Positions 1-12,000 of a stretch of DNA of 64,000 nt are shown in pieces; position 1 is the stretch's first letter; each line of letters starts with the position of its first letter. A program made the translations under genes and the position numbers. A model generated the notes under the pieces. The model saw only the letters and a program-made list of their open reading frames with translations. It ran no database searches and was not told the origin of the DNA. The DNA comes from Bradysia coprophila (Eukaryota; Arthropoda; Insecta; Diptera; Sciaridae): NCBI RefSeq assembly GCF_014529535.1, contig NW_023503608.1, forward strand, positions 4,402,001-4,466,000, read 5' to 3'.

Positions 1-249
1 TGATGCTTCGGAAGTTCAACAATGAAATTGATCAAAAATATATTGAAAAAATTGTCAGTCAATGGACCTGAAACGCCCAAAAGGTGGGACCTAGTTGATA
101 CTTTTTGTCGTTTTTTATACAATTAAAAGCAATCAATTAAATTATTTTGAAAATAATTTATTGGAGCAAAATTTGTTCTTGTCCTTTCACCTGCTCGGCC
201 TACTTCGCATTTTCATTACTAGACTAGCGTCGCGTCACCTTTTCCTCTT
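1..249. other. Non-coding left edge
   Basis: No supportable gene. This is the sequence into which the neighbouring LTR element inserted. Its last unambiguous bases, ctctt at 245-249, recur at 3423-3427 as the target-site duplication. Confidence 0.5.
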
Positions 250-487
250 ATGGGGAAGCAGTAATGAAACAAGAAATGTTTCCTCCATAATTATTTATTT
301 ATTGAGATCTGAACTCGATGAGAGCTGAGATGGATCTGCTTCTCTCCGATACATAAATCGTTCTTATATACCAATCTAAATGTCAAATGTACAAATCATG
401 AACGTTCTGGAAAACGTCAAAACTAAACGACAGTTTACAATGAGTGCGTTTAGTGCGCGCGAGACAAATGTGTGCAGTGTTGCTACA
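250..487 (-). repeat. 3' LTR of the minus-strand element
   Basis: This 238-bp copy reads identical to 3185-3422. On the minus strand it contains a TATA-like TATATAAG (363-370) and, about 60 bp further on, overlapping AATAAA signals (rc of 290-302). This is the expected order of promoter and poly(A) site in an LTR. Confidence 0.88.
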
Positions 488-490
488 TAA

Positions 491-500
491 CTCCCCTCTT
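491..500 (-). promoter_or_regulatory. Polypurine tract of the LTR element
   Basis: The minus strand reads AAGAGGGGAG, three bases before the 3' LTR begins. This is the standard place and composition for the plus-strand primer of reverse transcription. Confidence 0.75.
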
Positions 501-2684
501 AGAAAAGACTAGGGTTTTTGACAAAATAGAAAGAACTCGCAAAAAAAATGAATCACAAATCAAAATCTTAAGCTAAACACAATGTAGAGTTTTTACAAAT
601 TAATATAAAGTTTCATATAAAATCGTTGTGCGAAATGTGCTGTGCTGATACATTTGGATTCGTGAGCCACGTGGATCGGAGAGTAGGTACATGTTTGTCC
701 AATTCGCTTGTTGTGCTCCAATAATTTTCAATGGGTTCACTACGGTGGGAACTTGTCGTTGATGGTTCGGATATTCGACTGGAACATATTCGAAAGCGAA
801 AGATTTTGAACTGCCCGGAAACATTCTTTCGTGAAGAAAGCTGAATGTTTGATCGAGGGCTTTTGATTTAAAATCAAAAAATGAATGGCTTGTGATCAGT
901 CTTGCTTGCAGGCTTCCAACCCAATTAGAAGCGCTTGATCAAAGCGTAAACGCATAACGATTCACGATTATAGGTGGATAGGTGAACAGTCGTTGTATTT
1001 GAACTGATTAACTCCACCGATCGCTGCGTTGGTAATATGGAGTTCATATTAGAAAATTGATTTGCTCAGAGTCATAGCTCTGTAAACGCTTGGAAAATAA
1101 ATCAACCGTAAGGGGCAGGTTGCGTTGGTTGACCGTTTAAGCGAGGGTAGCTTGACGGGGTCTGACGATGAACAAGTTTTAGTTTCTTGTAATCGGAACC
1201 AGAACTCTTACATGTACAACGTGTGAGTACGCTGAACGAAGCGAGTACGTGTTAGACATTTGAAACTTTCCGAATAGGGAAGTGGTTTTGACAATGTCAA
1301 TACGTAAATGGAAACCTTTAGTTATTCCGTATGGAATACGAATATCAACCGAAAGAGGCAGTTTTGCGTTCGTTGACGAGTGCAAAGAGCGGTTTGAAGA
1401 CCGAATAGGCAGATATTGCTAGCTTAGCAACGTGTTCCGTGAGGGGAACGATCGAAATTGCCGCGGGACATTCAAAGCTGTATACATCATATCTCACAAT
1501 CAATCGACGATAACCGACGAAGATTGAGTTTAATAGAGATAGTTGACGGTCAGTCAATTACTTTTAAGGGCAACGTGACCGCCACGGAAAGTGAGAATTA
1601 ATTACTTGTAAGCGTCAAAGGATGACAAAAAAAGTCAAATCCCGTGCTGTCAAAATTCTAAGAGTAATTTTGAATTCTTGAAACTTGAAGGTACTCGGAG
1701 AAATCGCGAAGCGTGTCTTTGTCGCAGCAACGCTCGAGAGCCGGAGGGCCGATGAGGAAAAATTTCCGGAAAAACGCGTTAGGTTAAGTTTTTCAAAACC
1801 ATCGGACGCCCGAGATGCCATGAGTGAGGTTGAAAACTGATGAACTGGGCTTACGCCAAGCTAGTGAATCAGCATCGATTACCACCAGCGGGTGAACTTA
1901 TAAACAACAGACACGCGTTGAATAAACATTCATAATCCGCACAATGATGAAAAAATGTCGTGTTACCGCGCACGGATGTGCTCAAGAATTTAAGCGCCTG
2001 GCTTGATGCAAAAATGATCATATCTACTGCAATTACCGGAATATAGCAGAAGCTAGGGATTCCCATGCTCGATAGATAATGAGAGCTGACATCGAAAAGC
2101 AAATATACTTTTAACCAGGTATTGCTTAGCCTTCCAAAAGTAACGGCTACCAGGCTACTTTCGTGACACAGAGGGTTCTGAGCAGGGAAAGTGAAACCTT
2201 TAGTTGGTAAACATTATTGAAGCTTTCAACCTTTAATTTTCGTTCTATCAGGTGGGCTGAGCAGCCGAGTCTGAGTAAGAGAACGAAAGAGCTGAGTTAG
2301 AAAATAAATCGCAGGTGGAACCGAGAAACGAGTCGTTTGTCGAAAAGGTTCCAGCTGAGACAAGAAAACTAGTGACGATGGTAGTCAACGGATTTGTGCG
2401 ATGCAGTAGGACAGGCTTAAACCGTAACTGTGCATAGAAGACACAAAGTCCTGGTCCAATTACTACTCAACGAGTTGAAGAGCTCAACGAACGAAGTGTT
2501 GATGCGTAGTTAGGACGTTGGAGCGAAAGTTCTCTTGTCTGTGTCATTAAGTATCTTTAAATTTAATTCGGGTGAACAGTAGCAATTAATTCACGTATGA
2601 GCTAAACTGTGTTCCGAGATTAAATAATTTGACTGCGCTTAACGGCTATAGCAGTCTTCATACTTCGACGATCTTATAAAAGTT

Positions 2685-3142
2685 TGACTAACCAATTTGC
2701 TAGCAAAAATGAATTGGTTGTAGTCCTGAGTAGGTGTTTTGAGCGACGGGCTCACCTAGTCGATGACGCCATAAAGCAAACAGTACAATACTGTTATCAC
2801 AGCGTTGAGCTATCAGTGTGACTACCTTCACGTGCTGTGTAAACTTTGCTGAGCGTCAGTCTGACCAACTGAATTTTATGGCTGCAAGCCAGTTAAAATG
2901 AATTGGTTGAAAATGTTGCTGAAGAGAAAGGTGCTTTCTCGTTGAGAGCAGAAATTATTCTGATTTATTATGACTGTGCTAGTAGGTAGCAGTCAGAAGA
3001 GTTGCTTGAAGCTACTCGTGATCACCGATATGCTATGACCTTATCAGAAGCCTGACTTGTTCAGAGTAAAAACTTTGTGAACATCGCGTTGACCAATTTG
3101 TGTATTTTAGCAGGTAAGATTATGCTAAAATAGAAATTGGTT
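2685..3142. repeat. Three related stem-loops inside the LTR element
   Basis: Three hairpins share outer arms of the form accaatt / aattggt: 2685-2725, 2864-2909 and 3092-3142. The inner stems differ (for example tattttagca pairs with tgctaaaata in the third). They lie within 500 bases of the primer-binding site, where retroelements commonly keep dimerisation or packaging structures. Such a role is inference. Confidence 0.6.
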
Positions 3143-3162
3143 ATAAAAAGACGTTATAAGGC

Positions 3163-3180
3163 TGAACGTCGGGGTCACCA
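3163..3180 (-). promoter_or_regulatory. Primer-binding site of the LTR element
   Basis: The minus strand reads TGGTGACCCCGACGTTCA, four bases inside the 5' LTR. It begins TGG, so it can pair with a tRNA 3' end in CCA. The tRNA species was not determined. Confidence 0.75.
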
Positions 3181-3184
3181 TTTT

Positions 3185-3422
3185 ATGGGGAAGCAGTAAT
3201 GAAACAAGAAATGTTTCCTCCATAATTATTTATTTATTGAGATCTGAACTCGATGAGAGCTGAGATGGATCTGCTTCTCTCCGATACATAAATCGTTCTT
3301 ATATACCAATCTAAATGTCAAATGTACAAATCATGAACGTTCTGGAAAACGTCAAAACTAAACGACAGTTTACAATGAGTGCGTTTAGTGCGCGCGAGAC
3401 AAATGTGTGCAGTGTTGCTACA
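3185..3422 (-). repeat. 5' LTR of the minus-strand element
   Basis: Second 238-bp copy, followed on the + strand by the target duplication ctctt (3423-3427). Being the 5' LTR on the minus strand, it would drive transcription of the element leftwards. Confidence 0.88.
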
Positions 3423-3659
3423 CTCTTTTGAGGTTTTTGTGGGATATTTTTCTGCTGGTGGAAACAATTTGCTCAATTTGCTTCTTTCAGTTTCATTTAG
3501 GCTACCAACATGGCAAAACCGATTTTATCGCATACTCGGTGTGATTCCCCGAAAAAATTATTCACCTAGCATATAAACAAACATTATACTTCTGTAAATT
3601 GTCAAAGTGTCATTCGCACATCTTGTTGTCTCGTTTTTGCTTATGCGATAAAAAAGAAA

Positions 3660-3714
3660 ATGCACGTATGACAAGCCGTCTCGGCAAGCCTCGACCGCTT
3701 TGTCATACGTGCAT
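3660..3714. repeat. Hairpin with 15-bp perfect arms
   Basis: Left arm atgcacgtatgacaa (3660-3674) is the exact reverse complement of 3700-3714, around a GC-richer 25-base loop. It sits directly before the GST fragment. It could be a small foldback element; no target duplication was recognised. Confidence 0.7.
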
Positions 3715-3737
3715 AATATTTATTAAGTCTGGCTCAC

Positions 3738-4094
3738 AGCCATGCCGACTGCCGAGCGGTTTTACTATTGATTAGACATCTAAATCTGGACGTTGAAGTG
3801 AAAGTTATTGACTTGTTCCACGGTGAACAACATTCTGCGGAGTTTTTGAAAATAAATCCTGCCCATGAGGTACCAACGCTAGTCGATGGAGACTTTGTGT
3901 TGACAGAATCTCGAACAATTTTGGCATATCTGATCAACTCTAGAAAAGCGGGAAGTGATCTGTATCCAACAGATCCACAGCACTACTTAGAATTTTCATC
4001 TTTGCTTTTACCTATAGTTTCCTTTTTCAAAACGATTTCTACAATTATTATTGGGGAGTTGGTGAAAAAAGAAAATAAAACAAAAATGAATTAA
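3738..4094 (+). pseudogene. Delta/epsilon-class glutathione S-transferase fragment
   Basis: The frame from about 3738 runs through [39 protein letters not shown] and ESR.ILAYL to LYPTDPQ. This is the thioredoxin-like N-terminal domain of insect delta GSTs, including the cis-proline VPT motif and the ES glutathione-binding pair. No in-frame ATG precedes it, and the start with the catalytic serine is missing or degenerate. After DPQ the similarity stops and the frame ends at 4094 with unrelated lysine-rich residues. The whole C-terminal helical domain is absent, with only about 90 GST residues of a usual 205-220. It is best read as a broken copy or a single stranded exon. A functional gene would need distant exons that I cannot see. 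The family assignment is firm; the pseudogene status is inference. Confidence 0.75.
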
Positions 4095-4255
4095 AAAGTA
4101 ACAATTCGGCAGACATCCTACACTTCAATATTGCGACTCGATGTTTTTCATGGGACAAAATATGAATCTGATTCGTTTAAGTGTAGCCATCCAAAAATGT
4201 AATGCGGCGTCAATCATGGGAACAATACCTCCATCCAAGAATTTGAAAGAAATAT

Positions 4256-4261
4256 TTTATT
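4256..4261 (-). terminator. Poly(A) signal of the orphan gene
   Basis: The minus strand reads AATAAA about 37 bases downstream of the stop at 4298. Confidence 0.55.
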
Positions 4262-4297
4262 AATTATTTAAATCAGAGTCAATATAAATAAACATTT

Positions 4298-5155
4298 TTA
4301 AAATATGGGAACTCCAACATGTTCGTAATACCAGGATGCTACTATTTGCCGAACTTTTGTAGCTGGTAGATCAAACCAATTTGAAGATTTTAGAAAAATT
4401 TCTTTTGCTAACATATTGAGTTCGATACGAGATGGCGAATTATCGGGATTCGGACGTATCCATCGTACTTTCTTCACACAGTCGTCTATCCAATCCAACG
4501 CAGCCTCTAAATTTATATGTTCATGGTTTTCTTTCTTTCTCGCTCTTTCGATTGCACGTCTTGGATTATTGTTGATATTTTCCAGGATCTTGTAACACAT
4601 GTCACGGGTGGCTTTGTGGATGTGCGCGTATGGTTGAATACTCTCGTAGAAATCGTCAAGCGCTTCAAGTGGCCGAAATTGGTGCCATTCCGTCCAAACT
4701 TCACCTAATGTTCTAAACCATTTCAGGTCTCTCATCTTGTTGATTTGTTTTTGAACAGCATTCCAATAATAACGTTCGATTTCGCCTTTCATGTATTTCG
4801 GAAATAGCATATAAAAAAAATGTTTTACTACGTCGATTACAGAAGGATCCGCATCTAGCTCTTCACGAATCACGGAATCTGACATATCATCTTCCAGCCT
4901 TTCAAATGAAGGTGCTGATCCTACGTTAGCCATCCAACGTTCGTTCCTGATGTATTTCTTGATTTCTTTTATTTTGCCTTTGATTGTGAATACATTCCGA
5001 AAATAGGCACGACGAACATGTCGACTGTATGCATGCGGATAGTTCACTTCTAAATTCATATCTGCGGCCATTGCGTTTATTTTTTTATCACTTTGATCAA
5101 ATTCATGGAATTCTAATATTTTCGCAGCTTGTTTATCCATTTCAGTTAATGGCAT
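4298..5155 (-). CDS. Orphan intronless gene, 285-residue protein
   Basis: A single uninterrupted frame of 285 codons. I do not recognise the family. The protein is hydrophilic and mostly helical in character. It is rich in charged residues and tryptophan (motifs such as EVWTEWHQF and DWIDDCVKKVRWIRP) and has no signal peptide or membrane segment. The start follows a purine context and no longer upstream frame is present. An AATAAA signal (rc of 4256-4261) lies about 37 bases after the stop, which supports a real transcribed gene. Intronless structure in a repeat-rich stretch is compatible with a retrocopy, a captured viral or bacterial gene, or a lineage-specific gene. Nothing seen favours one of these. 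Confidence 0.65.
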   Translation of the reverse strand: MPLTEMDKQAAKILEFHEFDQSDKKINAMAADMNLEVNYPHAYSRHVRRAYFRNVFTIKGKIKEIKKYIRNERWMANVGSAPSFERLEDDMSDSVIREELDADPSVIDVVKHFFYMLFPKYMKGEIERYYWNAVQKQINKMRDLKWFRTLGEVWTEWHQFRPLEALDDFYESIQPYAHIHKATRDMCYKILENINNNPRRAIERARKKENHEHINLEAALDWIDDCVKKVRWIRPNPDNSPSRIELNMLAKEIFLKSSNWFDLPATKVRQIVASWYYEHVGVPIF

Positions 5156-5349
5156 CTCGAATTTTGATTTGACTTGATGACAAAACGGAAAATTTTCTTT
5201 GATAATACAGAAAATTTGCTTATTTTACTAAATTTACTTCCTTCTCATACGAGAAACTTCTAGTTTGTGGAAAATTCATTCCGTTCAGAATTTTCGGCAA
5301 ACTAGATTGAACAAATACTTTCAGACATAGCTAGCTAAATCATTACATA

Positions 5350-5535
5350 TATTATCCCGTCGTTCGCTCCATACATTCGCTTATATTTACCGTTCAATCG
5401 ATCTTATTTTCCCTTCAATCGACCACATTTTCCCTTCATTCGTTCATAATTTGCGCTCGTTCGTTCATATCATTCGCTCATATTTTCCTTCATTCGTTCC
5501 AATGGCGAATGCAGCCTGTCGCACCATTCGTTCTT
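5350..5535. repeat. Degenerate tandem array of attcgttc-type units
   Basis: Roughly ten loose copies of a unit like ttcattcgttcatatttcc, with period near 18-22 bases and much variation. Probably a decayed minisatellite. Confidence 0.55.
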
Positions 5536-6620
5536 GTGGTTTTCCCTTCGGTTTTGTGGGTACATTTTCATAGTAGCTTATCACTAAATTTCGAAATTTC
5601 CATCGAAACGTGGCAGAACTTTTATTGTAAATTTTTCAAATTACTAGTTCAATCAGAAAATTTACTGCTGTGCCGTGTAACGGACCAGTGGAAACGACTG
5701 AAGATGGTAAGACCACGCTAACCTCTGACCGCCACTGTATCCGGAGGTCGAAACAGCATTTTATCTCCACTTTCGCTTCACGCGATCCATGGGAAAGGGA
5801 CAAGTAATTATGCTCTGTTTGTTTGTTTTGGTGTTTGTTCTGCATATTAGATAACGCCACCCCTGGAATTCGTATGTTTTCCAGGTAAAATAAAGTTTTG
5901 TACCATTGGTCGATTACAAAATAGCAAAGAGATCAGATCATAGTCAACTGCCAAAGAGAGTTATAATTATATTTTGTATGAAATTGTTTCTTTTTACAGA
6001 GTTTTACAGTTGTATGATCCACTGTCCAGTTTCAGTACCATATTTAGAGTACCACAAAGTACGTTGATGTTGCACATAATTCATGTTATTGAACGAGACA
6101 ATCAAATCACTACCCTCTAACACAATCACTACGTCCTAGGATTTTTTGCCATATGGATCTTATCGAGGGGCACTACTCGGTTCTCATCTCAAATGCAACA
6201 CATTTTGAGCATGCTACTCCGATGCAACTCTGTTTAACTTTCAACTCTTTGCAAGTCTTCTAAGTGGTTTGCCGCTCGAATCTTATTGAATGTAATCAAA
6301 CAACACATCTCTGTAACGTGAATGACCGCCTAACTTTATGCTAATAATCATTCACACCCAAACTTCTTAGGCTTTGCTCTCTATCACAATTTAGAACCAA
6401 ATTTTGTAATTTGTCAAAACCAAGATTTTTCTGGGCAAGTGAATGTTATTCATGGAATTCTAAAGAAGCGATCATATCTGATTACAGTGAGACTATTTAT
6501 GTAAACTTCCTTATTGCTACGTACGGTATTCCCACTTCTAGATGGACCAACGAATGTCATCTGAAGACAACAGTTCGAAACACTGTTATAATTCGCAAGT
6601 CACAATTTTACTTGCATTTT
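5536..6620. other. Intergenic, no gene seen
   Basis: Only short shadow frames under 75 residues occur. There is no recognisable domain, RNA gene or long repeat. Confidence 0.5.
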
Positions 6621-7888
6621 TAGCCCCGTACGAAGTACTGGGGGCTTATAAGATTAATATGCCGTTTGTAACACGTCGAATTGGAAGCAGACAGTAAGGG
6701 CAAAGCTTTTGGTTATGTTCATAGATGACGAATCCGCAATAAAAAAAATGTCCGTCCGTCCGTCCGTCCGTGACCCCTCTAGCTTGAGCAAATCACAACC
6801 TTTTTTCAAAATTCTTTTTTTCCCCGATTGGTATCGACAAAAGTAAGGTCAAGTTCGAAAATGGGCATGGTAGGGTCGGCCCTTCCAGAGCTAGGGCCCT
6901 ATAGGTGTTTTTCAGTCTTTCGACGATATCTACCGAAATACGCACGTAATAGCTGCTTGTGATATATCAAATGAAAGGTATTGACGAGTAGAACAAAGTT
7001 GCTGAACATTGTTTTTGTGTAGGATGCAACGCGAGCTTGTTGGGAGGGCTCAAAGGTCGTTACTCGGCCCTAAGTGTTTTTTCCACATAAATCGAGTAAA
7101 TCTCATCCGATTTTGCCAGATTTAGTTTTTTATGGAAGGTAATTGAATACCGAATAGAATGATGGCAAAAAAAGTTTCAAATTTGGGCCCTTGGACTAAG
7201 GCCGCTACTCGGCCCTAAGTGTTTTTTGCACATAAATCGAGTAAATCTCATCCGATTTTGCTAGATTTAGTTTTTTATGGAAGGTAATTGAATACCGAAA
7301 AGAACGTGGCGAAAAATTTTTCAAATTTGGGCCCTTGGACTAAGGCCGCTACTCGGCCCTAAGTGTTTTTTGCACATAAATCGAGTAAATCTCATCCGAT
7401 TTTGCTAGTTTTTGTTTCATTTGAGAGATAATTGAATGCCGAATAGAATGATGGCAAAAAAAGTTTCAAATTTGCGCCCTTGGACTAAGGCCGCTACTCG
7501 GCCCTAAGTGCTTTTTGCACATAAATCGAGTAAATCTCAACCGATTTTGCTAGTTTTTGTTTTATTTGAGAGGTAATTGAATACCCAATGGAAAGTTGGC
7601 AAAAAATTTTGGGTTTCTAAAATAATGTCGTAAATTGTTGGTTTTATTTGAGAGGTACTTCGTACGGGCTTTCGTAATTGCGCTATGCGCAATTTTAAAA
7701 ATGAACACTTTCAGTAAATTTGACCATGCCCAACTTGACTTGCATTTTGGTAACAGACGCATTAGAGGGTTGTAGACGTATTAGGGTTCCGGGCGTATTA
7801 CGGCTACGGACGTATTATGGTTACGGACGAAATAGGATTACGGATCGTACGGGGCTAAGTCGCAGCAAACGCTCCGACTGTTCTGATG
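6621..7888 (+). mobile_element. HINE/DINE-1-like (Helentron-derived) element, copy 1
   Basis: The element starts with the hairpin agcccc-gtacgaagtact-gggggct. It then has a (GTCC)n microsatellite (6749-6771), a conserved block, about four units of a 145-bp minisatellite, a second cttcgtacggg motif, the perfect palindrome aattgcgctatgcgcaatt (7676-7694), and a 3' stem-loop agtcgcagc-aaac-gctccgact (7858-7879) nine bases from the end. Two further copies share both ends (55592-56835 and 58859-60903). A GTCY microsatellite core, subterminal inverted motifs and a 3' hairpin without coding sequence match the described architecture of DINE-1/HINE elements in flies. It encodes nothing and would need a Helentron RepHel protein in trans. 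The boundaries come from where copies 1 and 3 stop matching. Confidence 0.75.
7066..7650 (+). repeat. 145-bp minisatellite, about four units
   Basis: Units begin at ggccctaagtg near 7066, 7211, 7355 and 7500. Each holds cgagtaaatctcatccg, ggtaattgaatacc and cttggactaaggccgc. The same unit, on the opposite strand and clearly diverged, forms the long array at 59.1-60.4 kb. Confidence 0.85.
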
Positions 7889-8495
7889 CCTTGTTTAAAA
7901 TAAAGAATAGCGGGAGGACTGTTACTTCGAGGTTCCCAAGCCATAACTGTGACGAGTTAGTGCTATTAGCCGATTACTGGCTATCATCTGTTATAAAGAC
8001 TTCAGTAATAAGCAATAAGCTCTAACTAATGCAGTCACCGAAATTAAGTAAAAGGTTTGAAATGAATCTCTTGAAAATATTTAGATCAAAGGAAGTAATA
8101 GATCCGATAGTAAGACTACAGATAGTAGATAACAGATGGCGTTCCACATCGTCGGAGAGGCACAAGCAACGCTATCTGCTATCATCTATATGTAATACTG
8201 AGCTTATGTTTGCCGCCTGTGACTTCTATTTAACTCTTTTGTTTAAACTCAAATCTCTAATCACACTGAAGGGACCCACCAAAATAGGAAATTGAAATAA
8301 AAGACTCCTAATAACAATGGTCTTTCAGTTAGACTCTAACTGTTATAGAGTGAAGCATCAGAAATAGGGCAAGAGTCTTGATTACGTAGGATTAGATTCA
8401 AAGTCTCACAGAATTTGGACGAATAAATTATTTTGAATATTGTGGGTTCGTACTTAGAAGAGTCGAAACACATTTACACATTTTCAGGTTCGAGT
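7889..8495. other. Intergenic with a copy of a dispersed short repeat
   Basis: No gene. About 7960-8215 resembles other places in the window: an outer tatcatctgttat, an inner motif like aaatgaagtaaaagattt, and a second gaagtaatag motif. See the finding on this family. Confidence 0.45.
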
Positions 8496-8501
8496 TTTAT
8501 T
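8496..8501 (-). terminator. Poly(A) signal of LAS1
   Basis: AATAAA on the minus strand, about 63 bases after the LAS1 stop codon. Confidence 0.6.
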
Positions 8502-8563
8502 GTTGATCTCAATATGATTTAACATACATTTCATTCCATTACGTACCCCGTAGACAACTAGAC

Positions 8564-10585
8564 TTATTCCCACGGAACACGGCCGATGGGACACGTTGTC
8601 CAATCCACATCGTCTGCAATTAAAAGGAAAAGCAAAAAATTTATTGATGCAATTCATTTAACGAAAGAATTGTTAAATTTCACCATCAACTTCACACCAA
8701 ATGCCGTATCGTTTCACTTCACCAACGGGTATCAGACTGTTGACATGGAAATCATCGTCGAATGATTTCAGTTCGTTGCCTTTGTAGTGGTCAGATTTGA
8801 GGTCCATATCCGTTACGTACTCGTCGGTGTAAATTGATATCCATTCCATGAGTGTCTGTTGATTGTCGACCATTTCACGTTTGGAGAGAATTCGAACTCT
8901 TGAAAAAGAAATGGAAAGATTAGGATGGACACGACTACGTGTAAAATACCAACTAAGATTACTCCATGGGACAATCTTATAGACTTTGCTTGGCATACTC
9001 TGCGGATGGAGATTTAACTTACTTTTCAATCATTTCCTTGGTGTATTTGTTAGCCTTCAAGATTCGCTCGGTGATGAAATCATTTTCGAATTCCACACCC
9101 CATGGCCGTTGAACTGTGTCACCGAATATCAACACTCCGTCGCAGTTTACACCCAAACTTTTGTAAATTTTCCGTATCTCGTCGGACATGTCGTTGGTGT
9201 TGACCAGATTCAGGTCGATATTACTTGCGGAATTCTAAGAAAACGACGATCAGTATTTCCTCCTTCATTTTCAGCGGCACAGTTTCAGTGAAATTCTTAC
9301 CTTTTCTTTTCGATTCTTCAGCACTCTCTTAACGTCCCTGAGCAACGTGAATCCGTCGACGATGTTGTTTGTCCAAAAGCTAGCGCCCGAACGACGAACG
9401 TCGCTTTCGTGGTCATTTTCGCAAATGTCGATCAGAGCTTTGAAAAATGTGTCAATCATGCCACACACGGCCATCGAACGGAACAAATTTTGATGCAGTC
9501 CAATGAAATCCGTCACGGCCTTCGGTACCTTTCCATTGTCGTCGTCCAAATTATTGAATTTACTTGCCGTTTCGAAGAAGTATTTGCAATCGCACATAAT
9601 ATCGCTGTAGACCTGTGCATGACCACGAACCTTACTCTCTCGGTTGGTGAGCTCGGTCATTTCATTTGTTACATTCGCCAAAATTAGGTTCAGCTTGTTC
9701 CGCTTAAATTTTGACGAATAATCCTCCAGCAACTGGTAACTACCATCGTCCAAATTGCCTTCAACTTCACCGACCAATTTGTATTTTCGATACAGAGCCT
9801 CGCAAGTGACATCGTACACTTTGACCAAAGATTTCATTTGATTTTCAAAATCAATCGACGCCTTCATACGAACATCTTGGGCAGAGACGTCGTGAAAGTT
9901 GTTCACACCATGTTCCCAATAAAAATCGTGCAGCCATTTCATGCAATAGCTGGCTGTACGACGAAACACATCGATTGACGGTATGACCTGACCGTGGGCG
10001 CACAAATGTCGTAAATCAACCAAAAACGATTGGATTCCCAGCTCTTTCGCAGTGTTGTACATAGTTTTCATGTTGCGTCCCTGTGTAATGGATGACATGT
10101 AGTTGAGGAACCTGTAATGGTAGCGGAGTCGTTAAAACACGAATTCCATTTTTCTCTTGCTAACTGACCGAGTAAATGAATTGGAGTAAATGGTCTGCAA
10201 TTCTTTGATAGCAGTACGGTCCGTTTGTGGTGGATCATCTCGCAGTTGCACGGCCAAACTGAAATGATTGTGTAAACCAAAACCAACCAAAAGTTGTTAT
10301 TCGTCACTTACATTTCCATAGTACTTAGTACACTGGCTGGCGTTAGATTTTGTCGTCGAATTTTCCAAACGGTCAACATTTCCATGGCCATTTCTTTACT
10401 GCTTTTGTCAGAGTTTCCACCAAACAACCAATTGTAAACGTTGATGAATTCGTCCCTTCAATTATTAAGCGAAACGTTAAAGTGAGTTAAATGACAGTCG
10501 TTACCACTCAGCAATATACGATTTCTTACTTGTTTTTCCATGGACCAATCCTGTTACAAGACGAATCCTCATCCTGCGAAGCCAT
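8564..10585 (-). CDS. Las1: LAS1 pre-rRNA processing endonuclease
   Basis: Seven coding exons, minus strand, in order: 10585-10530, 10455-10312, 10258-10169, 10111-9301, 9234-9023, 8898-8684, 8613-8564. All introns are GT-AG, phases agree, and the product is 525 residues. The protein opens with the Las1 signature (GPWKNKDEFINVYNWLF), then LTVWKIRR and STMEILAVQLRD. At the start of exon 4 it has FLVDLRHLCAHG, the HEPN nuclease motif R-x4-H (usually RHE.TH in the family). It ends with WTTCPIGRVPWE, the conserved Las1 tail. In yeast and human Las1 cuts ITS2 of the pre-rRNA together with the Grc3/NOL9 kinase in the nucleolus; the same role is inferred here. The last exon encodes only 16 residues and was placed because it restores the family C terminus; reading through the preceding donor would end at 8673 instead. 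The family assignment is firm. Confidence 0.92.
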
Positions 10586-11565
10586 GCCAGAACAATTATG
10601 CCTGACCTGTCAAATTGATTTTACTTTGAGGTTAAAATGTCGCTGCAATCTTAGAATATTCGTAAGTAATATTCTTGTCGACGGCGGAAGCGTTTGAAAT
10701 CTGCTTCCTGTTTAATTATGCAGTTTCTACAGGCAGTCTATTGGTTCACACTACTTTAGTGTGAACTTTTCGTATAATTTCTTGTGTTTTCTGTTTTTGT
10801 GTACCTTCACGCAATGTCGTTCAGCAAAATACAGTGAAGTGAGCAACACTTCTGAAATGGTTTACAGTGATTATTCGGATTATTCATTTTATGTTTACGG
10901 TGTTTACAGTGTTAACACCACACATTGTTGTTGTTTGGCCTGTTTGGTTAAGCATTCGAAATTAGGCATTTAAAAACCATTCCAACAAATAGTTAAGCAT
11001 ACACAGGTCGGTAAAGAAAGTAAAAAAGTATGAAACATGAGTATGGCGATTTCCTAGACTTTTGACATAAAATCGCATAAAATATATGGGAGAAATGTCA
11101 AAATTTCACGAAATTGCTATACTTAAGAACTTTACGAAGCATAATGGTTTACCCCTAATGTATGTGATGAATCACTTACGTAACTTTTCCATAGCTATGG
11201 CTAAGTATTGTTTAAAAATAAGTTTCCGAATGTTGTATGTTGCTAAAATTTAGGTTTGTTGTAACATGAACAACGTTAGAAAGATCTTACTAAGGGTAGA
11301 CCCAAGGCGCACACGATTCTGTAAAAGGACATCCTAAAATGATAAAATCAAATTTCACGGAGTTCGTAAGATTGTAAAACTGTGGAAGGTCGAACCAATC
11401 GGAGAGCCAAATTTTTTTACTAAGTTGAAAATATTTTATCAGCTGGAGGAGTGTAGCTTCTGACGCTGAAGCTTTTGCATAAGCTGGGAACTTTGTATCC
11501 AGAGCCGAAGGCGCGCTGACATGTAAACGTCATTTGTGTTTACATAATAAAATATTGGTCTAACG
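10586..11565. other. Intergenic, upstream of LAS1
   Basis: Presumed LAS1 promoter region. No gene. A frame at 10761-10973 has a signal-like start but no ATG, and was not accepted. A loose inverted repeat surrounds 11040-11130 (tatggcgatttc and gaaattgctata). Confidence 0.4.
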
Positions 11566-11722
11566 TCAAAATTTGTATGGAGCGGAGGAAATAGCGATTT
11601 CGTTCAAACAAACTCACCTCTCAATGAAAATCATTGAAAGGTGAGTTTTTTTATATGAAATCGCTATTTCCTCCGGTTTGTATGAACAGACCATACCTGG
11701 TTTGTACTTTCATTGGTAAATA
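11566..11722 (-). mobile_element. Foldback MITE, copy A
   Basis: Arms ggaggaaatagcgatttc and gaaatcgctatttcctcc are exact complements around aactcacctctcaatg / cattgaaaggtgagtt. The outer part (accaggtatggtctg, caatgaaagt) is shared with the element at 12208-12405 in opposite orientation, so this is a family with at least two members here. Confidence 0.75.
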
Positions 11723-12000
11723 TGTCGGAATACTTTTTTCAAATTGCTTCGATACAGAGGACTAAGGAATGAGTGGGAAGAGAGCAACAATCTTTAACAA
11801 AGGAATCATATTCTAAATTTTCTCTATGCAATTATTATACGAAATTTCAGATTTAAATTCAATATTTTCAAGAATTTTCACAATGTTATTGGCACTCGCT
11901 CCATGATGAGAAAAAAAAATCAGACCACTTATTTCTTCCCGCCTAGAGGGATGAGTCAAAACAATCAATTTATAGAAAAATGCAATGAGTTGTAATTAAC

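Larger units (their letters stand above)
250..3422 (-). mobile_element. Non-autonomous LTR retrotransposon (LARD-like), minus strand
   Basis: Two 238-bp direct repeats (250-487 and 3185-3422) bound about 2.7 kb of internal DNA. Read on the minus strand the element has every cis-signal of an LTR retrotransposon: LTRs starting TGTAGCAACA, a primer-binding site TGGTGACCCCGACGT close after the 5' LTR, and a polypurine tract AAGAGGGGAG just before the 3' LTR. The 5-bp sequence ctctt flanks both sides. The LTRs appear identical by eye, which implies very recent insertion. No gag or pol frame exists inside: the longest frames are under 80 residues and resemble nothing. It must therefore have been moved in trans by a coding relative, as LARD or TRIM elements are. 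The superfamily (Gypsy or BEL/Pao) cannot be assigned without coding sequence. One base of uncertainty exists at the LTR edge, because both copies carry an extra a next to the TG...CA-type end. Confidence 0.88.
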